Assembly: GCF_014898095.1 (NCBI RefSeq)
Contig: NZ_CP062946.1
Span: 2,976,001 to 3,040,000 of the forward strand
Length of the DNA stretch: 64,000 nucleotides
Source of the DNA: Thalassotalea sp. LPB0316
GTDB taxonomy: Bacteria > Pseudomonadota > Gammaproteobacteria > Enterobacterales > Alteromonadaceae
Direction of reading: 5' to 3'
The first letter of the stretch is position 1. Every line of letters begins with the position of its first letter. The position numbers and the translations under genes were made by a program. Shown here piece after piece: positions 24,830 through 34,470 of the stretch. The notes under the pieces were generated by a model. The model was not told where the DNA came from. It was given only the letters and a program-made list of their open reading frames with translations, and ran no database searches.

Positions 24830-26842
24830 TTATCTTTGATATTTAACACTAATCGCAATACTGCGCTCAGGTTGCCATGGAGCATCTTGATCTGCGGTTG
24901 CCCGATATAGCTCATTGGTTAAGTTTTGCAAATACACATTAATTTGCCAGTTATTCGAGACCTGATATTGGCCATTTACGTGCCATAAAAACGCACTCTC
25001 AAGTTCTCGTTCTGCGCTACCAAAAGCGTGCTTAGCAAAGCGATAACCCAATTGATTACTCACTCGCCAATTGCGCCATTGCCAGATACTATGCCATGAT
25101 ACATCATCTGGGTTTAAATCGTTTAACGAGCTACCATTTTCTGACGTTCCCCGATTGTATTGGAAATGTACTCTGTGCACGAATTGAGTGTTTTGTTGCC
25201 ACTCGATACTGGCTTCTGCACCATATATCTCAGCACTGTCAACGTTTGTGTAGCTCAAGGTTTGTTCATCCAGCTCAATGCGCTCGATATAGTGGTCAAC
25301 CCAATAGCGATAAGCATTGAGATCGACGGAAATAGCGTGGTTTAGGTGATAAGTTACTCCCAATTGCCCACCAACGCTTTCTTCTGGTAACAAGTCTTGA
25401 TTACCTATGATAGTGCCGCGCGGCGTTTCGCCGTTGAAATAACGCTCACTTAAGCTTGCAAAGCGAAAGCCATTGCCAACTTCGGCCTGAAAATTAAGAT
25501 GCTGGCTAAATGATTTATTAACAGAAAAACTGGCACTAAAATAATTGTCATCAACCTTATTCCCTGTTGTTTGTTGCCATTGCTTGAGTTTATCAACTCG
25601 GCCTGACAGGCCCCATGACCAATCATTAAACTGGCCATACTGATGAACGAAAATAGCGTAATTATTCTGCTCTGCATTCACCACCTCACCTTCGGCGATT
25701 GCGTCACCGCCAATAGAGTATTCACGCTCGTAAATATTTACATCTGCACGTTTTGTCCACTCTACACCCCACGTCCCTGCCAAAGCAAAATCACTATGAC
25801 TTGTGTCAACGCCAAATATACCAACGAAATCATCCTGCCATAATAGATGATAGGTTTTGGCTTGATAATCGGTGATATTTTGACGTGTTTGCACCCTTAA
25901 AATATCTGACTGCCAAGCTTGGTCGTGCAGGCCTATTTGCCATCGACCAAATGCTCGATGATCGAGAGAAACGTTGACTAAAACGTGATCGTCAAATGGG
26001 TACTCGGTAATCCGTTCATCGGGGTATTGCGATGAACTTTTTGCAATATTCCGTGCTTGACTCATAAAAGCATTGGCAGTTAATTCATAGGCTTGCCCAC
26101 TTTGTTTAAGTGAAGCTATGGCAAAGCGCTTGTCAAAGGAGGTGTTGAGTTTATCACCGTTAGGCGCTGTATTGTTATTAGCGTCTTGATACCCGCCTCC
26201 GATGCTAAACCTTTCATTACCATACCCAGCTACAAGTGATTTAGCATCGTTATTTGGCTGATAATTAGCTTGTAAGAATGTTCCGTCAAAGTGCTTTAGC
26301 TGAGCACTGACAACGCCCCCCATAGCATCTGAACCATAGTAAGAAGCGCTTGGCCCTTTTCGAACATCAATAGTATCGATAAACTCATTAGGCAAAAATG
26401 CGACAGAATTGCCTGCTCGCCGATCGGTTAATATCGGTGTACCGTTTATTTCAGTTTTAATCCGCGCTTTGCTAAACCCGCGAATACTATAGCTTTGAAA
26501 CTGACCACCTTGTCCGTTTAAACTGACTCCCGGTACATCAGCAAGCCAGTCAGCCAGTGAATTAGGTTGGATAACGATATCTTGTTCAATAAGTTGCTGG
26601 TTATTAGAAGTCACTAATTGCTTTTGATAGCGACTGCCCGTTACAGCTATTCGCTCAACCTCTGAGTTATTATTTTGCCCTAACGCAGGCACACTGGCGC
26701 ATACAGCCAAGTTTACTAGCACAGGTAAAATAATCGCTGGGGTTTTCAAAAGGTTGTTTCCGTTGCTAACAATAAAAAGCCGCAACACTATAGCAGAAAT
26801 CAGTGGGGATATTGGGGTCGTTTGCCTTGAAAATTTTACCAT
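24830..26842 (-). CDS. TonB-dependent outer membrane receptor
   Basis: A protein of up to 670 aa with a TonB box-like SEVERIAVTGSR, a plug domain (SLADWLADVPGVSLNGQGG, YSIRGFSKARIKTEINGTPI, DAMGGVV) and a 22-strand barrel ending NELYRATADQDAPWQPERSIAISVKY. It takes up a chelated metal, heme or vitamin; the substrate cannot be told. The first 31 residues are unusual before the hydrophobic stretch KTPAIILPVLVNLAVCASVPALG, so the true start may be a TTG at 26749 (preceded by GGA), which would give a normal signal peptide. A PepSY protein follows. Confidence 0.88.
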   Translation of the reverse strand: MVKFSRQTTPISPLISAIVLRLFIVSNGNNLLKTPAIILPVLVNLAVCASVPALGQNNNSEVERIAVTGSRYQKQLVTSNNQQLIEQDIVIQPNSLADWLADVPGVSLNGQGGQFQSYSIRGFSKARIKTEINGTPILTDRRAGNSVAFLPNEFIDTIDVRKGPSASYYGSDAMGGVVSAQLKHFDGTFLQANYQPNNDAKSLVAGYGNERFSIGGGYQDANNNTAPNGDKLNTSFDKRFAIASLKQSGQAYELTANAFMSQARNIAKSSSQYPDERITEYPFDDHVLVNVSLDHRAFGRWQIGLHDQAWQSDILRVQTRQNITDYQAKTYHLLWQDDFVGIFGVDTSHSDFALAGTWGVEWTKRADVNIYEREYSIGGDAIAEGEVVNAEQNNYAIFVHQYGQFNDWSWGLSGRVDKLKQWQQTTGNKVDDNYFSASFSVNKSFSQHLNFQAEVGNGFRFASLSERYFNGETPRGTIIGNQDLLPEESVGGQLGVTYHLNHAISVDLNAYRYWVDHYIERIELDEQTLSYTNVDSAEIYGAEASIEWQQNTQFVHRVHFQYNRGTSENGSSLNDLNPDDVSWHSIWQWRNWRVSNQLGYRFAKHAFGSAERELESAFLWHVNGQYQVSNNWQINVYLQNLTNELYRATADQDAPWQPERSIAISVKYQR

Positions 26843-26940
26843 TAATCGGCATTTTCCTCTTGAGTTGAGGCCAAGACACTAGCCAGAGTACTTTAAGCTG
26901 TAATACACTAACTGCAACTATAATGATTTGTTAACAAAAC

Positions 26941-29778
26941 ATGGATTTAAAACGACTCTTATCATTGAGCATTTCGATTGCGCTATCACCAGCCCTAATA
27001 ACTTATTCACCGTTCTCACATAGTCAGAATCAATCAGAGCTCACGACTGGCGGCTTTGCCCATTCACTCTACGAAAAAGCGAATTCAGCCTATCAGCAAG
27101 GCGACATTAATACAGCGGTGATTCACGTTAAAAATGCGCTACAGCAAGATTCAAACAACTTACCTGCTCGATTATTATTTGGTCAAATTTTACTTGAATA
27201 CGGTGAGCTAGCAGCCGCAGAAGATCAATACCGCGTGGCTTTATCGCTAAATGCTGATAAATCGATAGTCATCACCCCGTTAGCACAGTCGCTATTGTTA
27301 CAAAGTAAGTTCTCAAGCATTTTAGCCGATATTACCATTGGCCCCTACCCGAGAGATATCAACACGCTAGTTTATGTTTATCGCGCTAAAGCATATAGCG
27401 GGCTTGCGAATCTTGAGGAAGCTAAATTTAATTACCAACAAGCACTGGTCATTGATGAGGCCAACATAGACGCACTATTAGGCTTATCAACGATTGCTAA
27501 GAAACAAAACGAGCCAATAAAAGCTAAACAGTTTTTAACACAGGCCAAAGCTATTGCGCCTGATGAGCCTTATATTGCTTTTTTTGAAGGTGAACAACTT
27601 CGTCACGACTTCAAGCTTGATGATGCATTAGTCGCTTATAACGAAGCAATTGCACTTAAAAATGACTATACCGATGCTAGACGCGCTCGCGCGACTATTC
27701 ACCTCGATCAAAACAATTTAGCGTTAGCAAAAGCTGATATTGAGTTTCTATTAGCTGAAATCCCAAATGATCCTTTCTCACAACTGTTACACGGTCTTTA
27801 CTTAGCTAAAACCAACCAAAGTATTGAAGCTAAAAATTTAATTGCCAAAACATCTGAACAGTTTAGCCAATTAGATCCTGAAACTATCGACCAATTTGCT
27901 CCGCTAGCACTGGTCTATGGTTACTCTCAGTTTTTACAAGGCAACTTACAAAACGCAACAACAAGTTTAAATAGCTATCTACAAAAAAATCCAAGTAGTA
28001 AACAAGCCCGTGAGATCCTTGCTGAAATTGCAATAGAGCGAAAGCAGTATGACCTAGCAAGTGACCTACTACAGCCGGTTGCGGTTGATCAGCTATCCAA
28101 TCGAAGTGCTCATATTATGCTGCGCTCGTTAATTGAAACTCAGCGTTACAATCAGGCATTAACCTTGATTGACCAACTCCCCGACAGTATCAGGCAAACA
28201 CCTGCTATGGTAAATTTACACGCAGTGGTGTTAGTAAAATCAGGCAATGCAGAGCAAGCGATAGATTTATTGACTCAAAAGCAATCCTCTGCGCAAGGGG
28301 TAGCAAAAAATCAGGCGATGCTAATTTTAGGTTACAACTATTTGAATCAAACCTTTAATCAAGAAGCCTTAGCAATAGCGCAAAATCTAGAGTCGAGTTT
28401 AGTGTCGGAAAATAAGCCATTAACGATAACCGAATTAAACTTTATCGGCTCAGCCTATTTGGTAAACGGTGATGACAACAGTGCCGAACAATACTTTGAG
28501 CGCGCACTAACTATCGATAAAAATGACGAAGTCGTTAAACGCAATTTAGCGCAACTTTACCTAAAAAACAGTGAGTATGCCAAAGCTCAATTGCTCATCG
28601 AACAAATGTTAGGGCTAAATCCAAATAACTTAAATGTGCTACCGCTTTATGGTGAATTACTCAAACGTCAAAATGACACCTTAGCGGCACTCGCGATATT
28701 TGAGCAAATTAATCAATTGGCCCCTGATAATTTAAAAAACAAATATCAGTTAGCGAATGCCTATTTAGCGACAAATCAGGCTGATAAAGCGATTGATACA
28801 GCAAACGACATCAATCGACTGGAGTCACTTTCTCCTTTTGCATTGATTGTTAAAGCAAAAGCAAACTTACTCAAAAATGACAACGAACAAGCCGCTCGCT
28901 CACTTAGAATAGCGTTTGGTCTATATACTGAAGATGCAGATAAACTTGTTGAGATAGCTAAATTGCAACTTGCTGCTCGAGACATTTTATCTGTTGAGAA
29001 ATCAATTGCGACGATCAGTACATTAGATCCTAACCACAGAGCATTACACTATTTAAAAGTAACCCTGCTTGAAGCTACTGGCGATGTATCAGGAGCACTT
29101 GCTTTACTACAAAAACAAAAGCAACAAACGAGTGATTATTACAGTATCGAAGCGAATTTAATGCTCAAATTATACCAAGACGAAAACGCGTTAAGCTCAG
29201 CTCGAAAGGCTTATCAGTTAAGTCCAACAATTGATAACCATCAACTTATGGTTCGCTGTTTATTATTAACTAAAGATTATTCAGGGGTGTATAAACAATT
29301 TGAACAATGGCTTAGTGCAAACCCAAATGACTGGCAATCTTGGCGTAAATTAGCCAACCTCTATGAGCAGCATGGGCTGAGCAACGATGCAATAAAGAGC
29401 TATCAACAGGCAATAGAGATCAATAGTAAAGACGTATTTAGTTTAAATAATTTAGCTAATTTATTAATAGAGCAAGAAGCCTATGCCCAAGCGTTAAATC
29501 TCGCGCAAACAGCACATCAATACGCACCGCTTGAAGCAAAAATAAACGACACCTATGGTTGGGCATTAGTCCATAACAATCGTGCACAAGAGGCTGTTAA
29601 CTATTTTAGAGAAAGCTTAGCACGTGACCACAATAATGCGACGACTCGTTATCACCTTGGCATTGCACTACAGAAGCTCAATCGCCGCGATGAAGCCCTA
29701 ACCGAGCTCTATCAGGCGCTGAGTCTGTCGCCTAACGAGGACGTGAAAGCGCTGATCCAACAAGCTATTGATGGTTAA
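26941..29778 (+). CDS. prsT: PrsT-like PEP-CTERM/exosortase-associated TPR protein
   Basis: A 945-aa protein with an N-terminal hydrophobic signal (LLSLSISIALSPALIT) and more than 15 tetratricopeptide repeats across nearly its whole length (for example AYQQGDINTAVIHVKNALQQ at the start and ALSLSPNEDVKALIQQA at the end). Length and layout match PrsT, the TPR protein of exosortase/PEP-CTERM exopolysaccharide systems; in those it is a putative lipoprotein, but I see no lipobox cysteine here. A PEP-CTERM substrate is encoded 0.6 kb downstream, but no exosortase is in the window. TATAAT (26919-26924) lies 16 bp before the ATG, with no Shine-Dalgarno. A general TPR export or polysaccharide protein is the alternative. 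Confidence 0.8.
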   Translation: MDLKRLLSLSISIALSPALITYSPFSHSQNQSELTTGGFAHSLYEKANSAYQQGDINTAVIHVKNALQQDSNNLPARLLFGQILLEYGELAAAEDQYRVALSLNADKSIVITPLAQSLLLQSKFSSILADITIGPYPRDINTLVYVYRAKAYSGLANLEEAKFNYQQALVIDEANIDALLGLSTIAKKQNEPIKAKQFLTQAKAIAPDEPYIAFFEGEQLRHDFKLDDALVAYNEAIALKNDYTDARRARATIHLDQNNLALAKADIEFLLAEIPNDPFSQLLHGLYLAKTNQSIEAKNLIAKTSEQFSQLDPETIDQFAPLALVYGYSQFLQGNLQNATTSLNSYLQKNPSSKQAREILAEIAIERKQYDLASDLLQPVAVDQLSNRSAHIMLRSLIETQRYNQALTLIDQLPDSIRQTPAMVNLHAVVLVKSGNAEQAIDLLTQKQSSAQGVAKNQAMLILGYNYLNQTFNQEALAIAQNLESSLVSENKPLTITELNFIGSAYLVNGDDNSAEQYFERALTIDKNDEVVKRNLAQLYLKNSEYAKAQLLIEQMLGLNPNNLNVLPLYGELLKRQNDTLAALAIFEQINQLAPDNLKNKYQLANAYLATNQADKAIDTANDINRLESLSPFALIVKAKANLLKNDNEQAARSLRIAFGLYTEDADKLVEIAKLQLAARDILSVEKSIATISTLDPNHRALHYLKVTLLEATGDVSGALALLQKQKQQTSDYYSIEANLMLKLYQDENALSSARKAYQLSPTIDNHQLMVRCLLLTKDYSGVYKQFEQWLSANPNDWQSWRKLANLYEQHGLSNDAIKSYQQAIEINSKDVFSLNNLANLLIEQEAYAQALNLAQTAHQYAPLEAKINDTYGWALVHNNRAQEAVNYFRESLARDHNNATTRYHLGIALQKLNRRDEALTELYQALSLSPNEDVKALIQQAIDG

Positions 29779-29872
29779 AATATTAATGCTTTGGCGATTG
29801 ATATTTAAATCACTTGGTATCGTGCCCATTTCATTAAATATTTCGTGACATGGGCTATAGAGGCTGAAAAAG

Positions 29873-30292
29873 ATGTTTACTCCAAGGAAAATTGAACAAG
29901 AACCAAACTGGATAGATGATACAGGAACAAAAATCTACACCATTTCAGCCAATGCTAAGTCGGTCAATCACGCTCACTTTAGTGATGCGTTAATTCAGGC
30001 CAAAACACATATTGATATCAACTGGGCTATGACCCCGTCATTTGCGATCTTTCATGAAGGCGCTACATACCCCTATTTAATTTTGTGTTGGTGGCAAAAT
30101 GACAACGAGCTATTTACGAGAGTGTATGTAAAAGAGGCTGAAACTTGGCTATGCGAGGTGACTAAGTATTCATTTTGTGTATACGATTTGGCGGTTATTT
30201 GGGCTGAAAGGAATATATTTATTGAAACAATAGATTGCCCCTCTCCTTGTCTTGAGCGCTATCAACAAACACGCGTAGTAATAGAAAACTAA
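29873..30292 (+). CDS. hypothetical protein
   Basis: A 139-aa soluble protein, no signal or membrane segment, rich in tryptophan (PNWIDD, NWAMTPSF, LCWWQNDN, ETWLCEV). The fold looks mixed alpha/beta. I do not recognise the family. It follows prsT by 94 bp and shares a bidirectional terminator with the PEP-CTERM gene. The Shine-Dalgarno is weak (GAGGCTGAAAAAG region before the ATG). Confidence 0.6.
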   Translation: MFTPRKIEQEPNWIDDTGTKIYTISANAKSVNHAHFSDALIQAKTHIDINWAMTPSFAIFHEGATYPYLILCWWQNDNELFTRVYVKEAETWLCEVTKYSFCVYDLAVIWAERNIFIETIDCPSPCLERYQQTRVVIEN

Positions 30293-30306
30293 CCTTAAGT
30301 TAGACG

Positions 30307-30338
30307 CAAAAAAAAGACCGGCTTTACCGGTCTTTTTT
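30307..30338. terminator. Bidirectional terminator
   Basis: AAAAGACCGG (30312-30321) and CCGGTCTTTT (30327-30336) pair perfectly around CTTTA, with A and T runs on the two sides. It serves the unknown gene on the left and the PEP-CTERM gene on the right. Confidence 0.9.
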
Positions 30339-30355
30339 CATTGAAACATATTGCT

Positions 30356-31186
30356 TTACGCTGAAGCCTTCTGACGATAAATCAGTAGCAAAGCTAGTGC
30401 AAATAACACCATAGTGCTAGGCTCTGGTACTTGAGTTGCAGAAGCCGTGTTAAAAGATAAGTTTTTAAAACCACCCGAGCCCTGCATGCGGATCACCAAA
30501 TATGAAATTGTATCAGATAGTGAGAAGTCGTGTTTTGCATAACCGCGGTTACCTGTCACTGTCATCATCTCAACGCTGTCAATCATATTACCCGCTGAAC
30601 CGTAGAAGCTAAATGAACCGCGTTGGTTGGCACCGTCTTCCATATCAGCTAAATCGATCGATTTTAAACTCACCGCTTCGCTAAACTCGACAAAGATAAA
30701 GCCACCGTGAGGATTGTTACCTGAGTAACGATCATCAGGATCTTTACACAAGCCTTTACCGCCATTCCAAGCCAAATTACATTGCTCATTGCGCTCGTGG
30801 ATAATGGCGACATTACCTTGGTCAACTTTCAAGTCTTCATCTTGTGTTGCCCAAGTTGCATCCGTGTTAAACAGTGTTAAGAATAAATCTGAATTTGCGT
30901 TGTTGAACGCGTTAGGATCTGATGAAACATTTGAGCTTCCCCAGTGACTCCAGTCAGTTTGCGCCCAAAAGGTAACATCTACGCCACCTAAAGCACCGAT
31001 GTGACCCGATGAGGTAAACTCCTCATCAATGATCTGACCTTTGTTTTTACTGTACTTCCACTGACATGTTGCACAGTTATTGCCGTCAGTTGGGGCACGT
31101 AAACCGCTTTCATCAAATGAAATCGTGTATGAATCAGAATTTGCACTAAACGCTGCTAAAAACAACATTGAGGCAAACGACTTCAT
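30356..31186 (-). CDS. PEP-CTERM sorting domain-containing protein
   Basis: A 276-aa secreted protein. It begins with a signal peptide (MKSFASMLFLAAFSANSDS) and ends with the tripartite sorting signal VPEPSTMVLFALALLLIYRQKASA: VPEP, a hydrophobic stretch and a basic residue. Such proteins are processed by an exosortase at the inner membrane and anchored or released with exopolysaccharide. Four or more cysteines (NNCATC, EQCN, KGLCKD) suggest disulfides. The middle looks like a beta-rich carbohydrate-binding type of domain, but I cannot name it. I start at the ATG at 31186, which has AAGGA upstream; ATG at 31204 is an alternative. Confidence 0.88.
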   Translation of the reverse strand: MKSFASMLFLAAFSANSDSYTISFDESGLRAPTDGNNCATCQWKYSKNKGQIIDEEFTSSGHIGALGGVDVTFWAQTDWSHWGSSNVSSDPNAFNNANSDLFLTLFNTDATWATQDEDLKVDQGNVAIIHERNEQCNLAWNGGKGLCKDPDDRYSGNNPHGGFIFVEFSEAVSLKSIDLADMEDGANQRGSFSFYGSAGNMIDSVEMMTVTGNRGYAKHDFSLSDTISYLVIRMQGSGGFKNLSFNTASATQVPEPSTMVLFALALLLIYRQKASA

Positions 31187-31380
31187 TAATATCCTTTTAA
31201 TCATTTGCAATACTCATCAATAAATCTTTTAGACTAACCGTAACAAAGCAATTATTACGCCAAAACAAAAATCCAATTTAAAACCAACAACTTATACGCA
31301 TTATAAATATTAAGTTATTGAATACTGTAAAAAAAACCAACACGTCTGATCTGTTGTTTTTTTATTTGTTTTGGCTATAT

Positions 31381-31405
31381 AAAAGCCGGCTATTAGAGCC
31401 GGCAT
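31381..31405 (-). terminator. Terminator of mmsA
   Basis: GCCGGCT (31385-31391) and AGCCGGC (31397-31403) form a perfect stem around ATTAG; TTTTAT follows on the minus strand. It lies 23 bp after the mmsA stop. Confidence 0.8.
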
Positions 31406-31425
31406 TTATAACACAAAATTTACAT

Positions 31426-32928
31426 TTATTTCAAGCTAATTGTTGTGTGAACGGCGCTACCATCTTGATGGTCTGGCTCAAACCAACGCGCGGTAACTGA
31501 CTTAGTTTGCGTCCAAAAACTAACCACTTGTTTACCGTTTGGCCCTAAGTCACCTAACTTAGATGCTCTTGAACCAGTGAAACTGAAATAAGCCACTGGC
31601 ACAGGAATTGGCACATTTATGCCAACTTGACCAACATCAATATCATTTTCAAACTTACGTGCAGCCCAACCGCTTGAAGTAAAAATTGACGTACCATTAC
31701 CGTTAGGGTTGGCGTTAATGATGGCAATAGCTTCTTCGAGTGTTTCTGCTTCTAATACGCAAAGTGCTGGACCAAAAATCTCTTGAGTATAAATATCCAT
31801 GTCTGTGGTAACGTTTGAGAACATTGTTGGACCAACAAAGTTACCTTGCTCATAGCCTTCGACAACACAGTTACGACCATCAACGAGTAATGTCGCACCT
31901 TGCTCTACACCGCTATCTAAAATAGATAAAATACGTGCTTTCGCTTGTGGCGATACCACTGGGCCTAAATCGGCTTCGCGATCTGTACCTGGGCCAACTT
32001 TCATTTGTTTTGCACGCTCGGCAATCTCTGGTAACCAATTTCTCGCTTCACCGACTAAAATCGTCACAGGGTTTGCCATGCAACGTTGACCAGCAGCACC
32101 AAATGCCGAGCCTAACAAGTCATTAATAGCGCGATCTTTATTGGCATCCGGCATGATCACCATGTGGTTTTTAGCGCCCATCATCGCTTGTGCTCGCTTG
32201 CCGTGCTTACTCGCGTGATTGTAAACATGAGTACCGACATTCGTTGAACCGATAAATGATACGGCTTTAACGTCATCGTGCTCACATAGCTGGTTAACCG
32301 TATCAGCGCCGCCGTGGACAACGTTTAAAACACCAGCAGGAATACCTGCTTCTATAGCTAACTCAACAAAACGGATAGTTGACGATGGATCTTGCTCTGA
32401 AGGTTTTAGAACAAAAGTGTTACCACAAGCAACCGCTGGTGGGAACATAAAGGCTGGTAACATCACTGGGAAGTTAAATGCAGTAATACCGACACCAACA
32501 CCTAGTGGCTTGTTCAATGTGTAAACATCAACACCTGTTGCGGCGTTATTCGCCATTTCACCAAGTTGTAGACGTGTAATCGAGCAGGCATTTTCAACGG
32601 CTTCTAAAGCACGCCCAACTTCGCCTTCTGCATCAGGTAAGGTTTTACCGTGCTCTTGGGTAATTAATTCAGCGATTTCACTTGTGTGTTGGCGAACAAG
32701 CTCTTGGAATTTAAGCATGATACGCATGCGATTCGTTAACGACACTTGTGACCAGGTTTTAAACGCTGCTTGAGCTGATGCTACCGCTGCATCAACCTCT
32801 TCCTTTGTTGCCATAGGCACTTTAGCGACAACTTCTTGAGTCGCTGGATTTAAAACATCTAACCAAGTATCAGTTTTTGAGCGAACTTTTTCGCCATTAA
32901 TAATCAGGGGAATTTCTTTGATCGTCAT
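31426..32928 (-). CDS. mmsA: CoA-acylating methylmalonate-semialdehyde dehydrogenase
   Basis: MmsA converts methylmalonate semialdehyde (from valine) or malonate semialdehyde to propionyl- or acetyl-CoA with NAD and CoA. At 500 aa it has the usual length and the aldehyde dehydrogenase core: [18 protein letters not shown]-like [12 protein letters not shown], and the catalytic cysteine C283 in [11 protein letters not shown]. The CoA-dependent subclass lacks the usual general-base glutamate in the ELGGK position, here MMGAKNH, as expected. It stands alone with a divergent LysR regulator instead of in a full valine operon. Confidence 0.94.
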   Translation of the reverse strand: MTIKEIPLIINGEKVRSKTDTWLDVLNPATQEVVAKVPMATKEEVDAAVASAQAAFKTWSQVSLTNRMRIMLKFQELVRQHTSEIAELITQEHGKTLPDAEGEVGRALEAVENACSITRLQLGEMANNAATGVDVYTLNKPLGVGVGITAFNFPVMLPAFMFPPAVACGNTFVLKPSEQDPSSTIRFVELAIEAGIPAGVLNVVHGGADTVNQLCEHDDVKAVSFIGSTNVGTHVYNHASKHGKRAQAMMGAKNHMVIMPDANKDRAINDLLGSAFGAAGQRCMANPVTILVGEARNWLPEIAERAKQMKVGPGTDREADLGPVVSPQAKARILSILDSGVEQGATLLVDGRNCVVEGYEQGNFVGPTMFSNVTTDMDIYTQEIFGPALCVLEAETLEEAIAIINANPNGNGTSIFTSSGWAARKFENDIDVGQVGINVPIPVPVAYFSFTGSRASKLGDLGPNGKQVVSFWTQTKSVTARWFEPDHQDGSAVHTTISLK

Positions 32929-32996
32929 TGCGAACCCTTATTGCTTGTAATCATTGTATCGAGCTAAAGGTATGCTTTATTAAGCAGTGACGCAAT

Positions 32997-33029
32997 ATGC
33001 ATAATTGCATGGCAGCTTGTAAATATGCA
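32997..33029. promoter_or_regulatory. Candidate LysR-regulator operator between mmsA and the LysR gene
   Basis: ATGCATAATTGCAT (32997-33010) is a dyad with perfect 5-bp arms, and a further half-site ATATGCAA follows at 33022-33029. The position between divergent mmsA and lysR genes suits an autoregulating LysR-type protein; assignment is by position only. Confidence 0.4.
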
Positions 33030-33058
33030 AACCATTAAAATTAAAGTATACTTTCGCA

Positions 33059-33952
33059 ATGAATTGGGAAGATATTAAAATATTTTTAGAAGTTGCGCGC
33101 ACCGAAAAGCTCGCACAAGCAGCTAAACGCTTAGGAAAAGATGCGTCTACGGTCTCTCGTCGTATTCACAAACTTGAAGAGCAACTGAGTACTAAACTGT
33201 TTGAACGTAGTATTGATGGCCATGAGTTGACCTCAGATGGTGCTGAGTTACTTGAGCGAGCGCGGCGCATGGAGCAGCAAGCACTCAGTGCTTTTAATCA
33301 GATAGCGTTAGAAAATACCGATCAAACAGGGCTCGTGCGCCTTGGTTTAACAGAGGCATTTGCGAGTTATTTCTTAACGCCTAATTTACCGCTATTTTAT
33401 CAACAACATCCCAATATTGAGCTCGACCTGCTTCATTTTACGCGCGATGTCAAAATTAGTCGCAATGAAGCCGATATTGCCATCTCGCTTGAAAAGCCCA
33501 AAAATACCTCGATGATCGTCACTAAACTGTGTGATTATCAATTAAAGCTCTACGTCAACAAGCACAGTGCGGTTGGTCAACGTGCAATACAGCAAGTTAG
33601 CTCAATTAATCAATTGCCTTGGGTCAGTTACGTCGATTCTATGCTTTATACCGAGCAACTTGCCTATTTTAATGAGTTAACCGACAACATAGTACCGGTA
33701 TTTCGATCAAACAGTGTAATAAGCCAATACCAAGCAATTAAAAACGGCATTGGCGTTGGCGTGTTACCCTGTTTTTTAGCCGAGCAAGATGAAGCGCTAA
33801 CTCCTATTTTTAATGATCAGATAAAAATAGCTCGTACCTTTTATCTGGTTACCCACCCCGAGTGTAAAAGACTGGCGCGAGTTGCTCATGTCTGGGAGTT
33901 TTTAAAGCAGTTATGTATTGATAAACAGGCATTTTTAATGCCTGAACATTAG
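33059..33952 (+). CDS. LysR family transcriptional regulator
   Basis: A 297-aa protein with an N-terminal winged helix-turn-helix (EDIKIFLEVARTEKLAQAAKRLGKDASTVSRRIHKLEEQLSTKLFER in substance) and a periplasmic-binding-like effector domain from about residue 90. It is divergent from mmsA over 130 bp, so it most likely controls mmsA and itself. The effector may be a valine or beta-alanine catabolite, but this is inferred from position. The ATG has no strong Shine-Dalgarno. Confidence 0.9.
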   Translation: MNWEDIKIFLEVARTEKLAQAAKRLGKDASTVSRRIHKLEEQLSTKLFERSIDGHELTSDGAELLERARRMEQQALSAFNQIALENTDQTGLVRLGLTEAFASYFLTPNLPLFYQQHPNIELDLLHFTRDVKISRNEADIAISLEKPKNTSMIVTKLCDYQLKLYVNKHSAVGQRAIQQVSSINQLPWVSYVDSMLYTEQLAYFNELTDNIVPVFRSNSVISQYQAIKNGIGVGVLPCFLAEQDEALTPIFNDQIKIARTFYLVTHPECKRLARVAHVWEFLKQLCIDKQAFLMPEH

Positions 33953-33966
33953 CTTGGTTTGCACAA

Positions 33967-34470
33967 CTATCGGGTCAACTCGAAAATTTTCGACTCACCC
34001 CAACCGGTATACTGATTCGATACCTCATCAAAACCTAGGGAATTCAATAAACTCATTGATGCGATATTAGTTGGATCTGTGATAGCTAAGACCTGTTGAT
34101 ATTGTTGATAGTAATCGAGCACCGCCAAGCAGGCTTCTTTAGTATAGCCTTTTTGATAATACTCAGGCGCTATCGCGTAACCTAAATCCGGCATGGGTAA
34201 ATCTTCGCGTTGAAGTAAACCACATACGCCGAGCGGGGTATCGTCATTTAAACACACTAATAATAAACCAAAGCCATGCTCGTGGTAGCTTTGTTTTGGC
34301 CCTGAAGTGATGTATTCACGAGCTGCTGCTTGGTCTTCAATGCCTTTATCGCCAATGTAGTTAATAAAATCCGGTTGATTGTATAAATAACGAATAAAAT
34401 CAGCGTCGTTAAGCTGCATTTCACGTAAATACAAACGGGCTGAGTTCATCTTAATTGTTTTATTTTTCAC
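33967..34470 (-). CDS. GNAT family N-acetyltransferase (RimJ/RimL type)
   Basis: A 167-aa acetyltransferase of the GNAT fold: RLYLREMQLNDADFIRYLYNQPDF at the start in the RimL style, and LGYAIAPEYYQKGYTKEACLA holding the acetyl-CoA loop. The substrate is unknown. Its GTG start at 34470 overlaps the upstream tapT gene by 11 bp; an ATG at 34449 would remove the overlap. Confidence 0.85.
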   Translation of the reverse strand: MKNKTIKMNSARLYLREMQLNDADFIRYLYNQPDFINYIGDKGIEDQAAAREYITSGPKQSYHEHGFGLLLVCLNDDTPLGVCGLLQREDLPMPDLGYAIAPEYYQKGYTKEACLAVLDYYQQYQQVLAITDPTNIASMSLLNSLGFDEVSNQYTGWGESKIFELTR

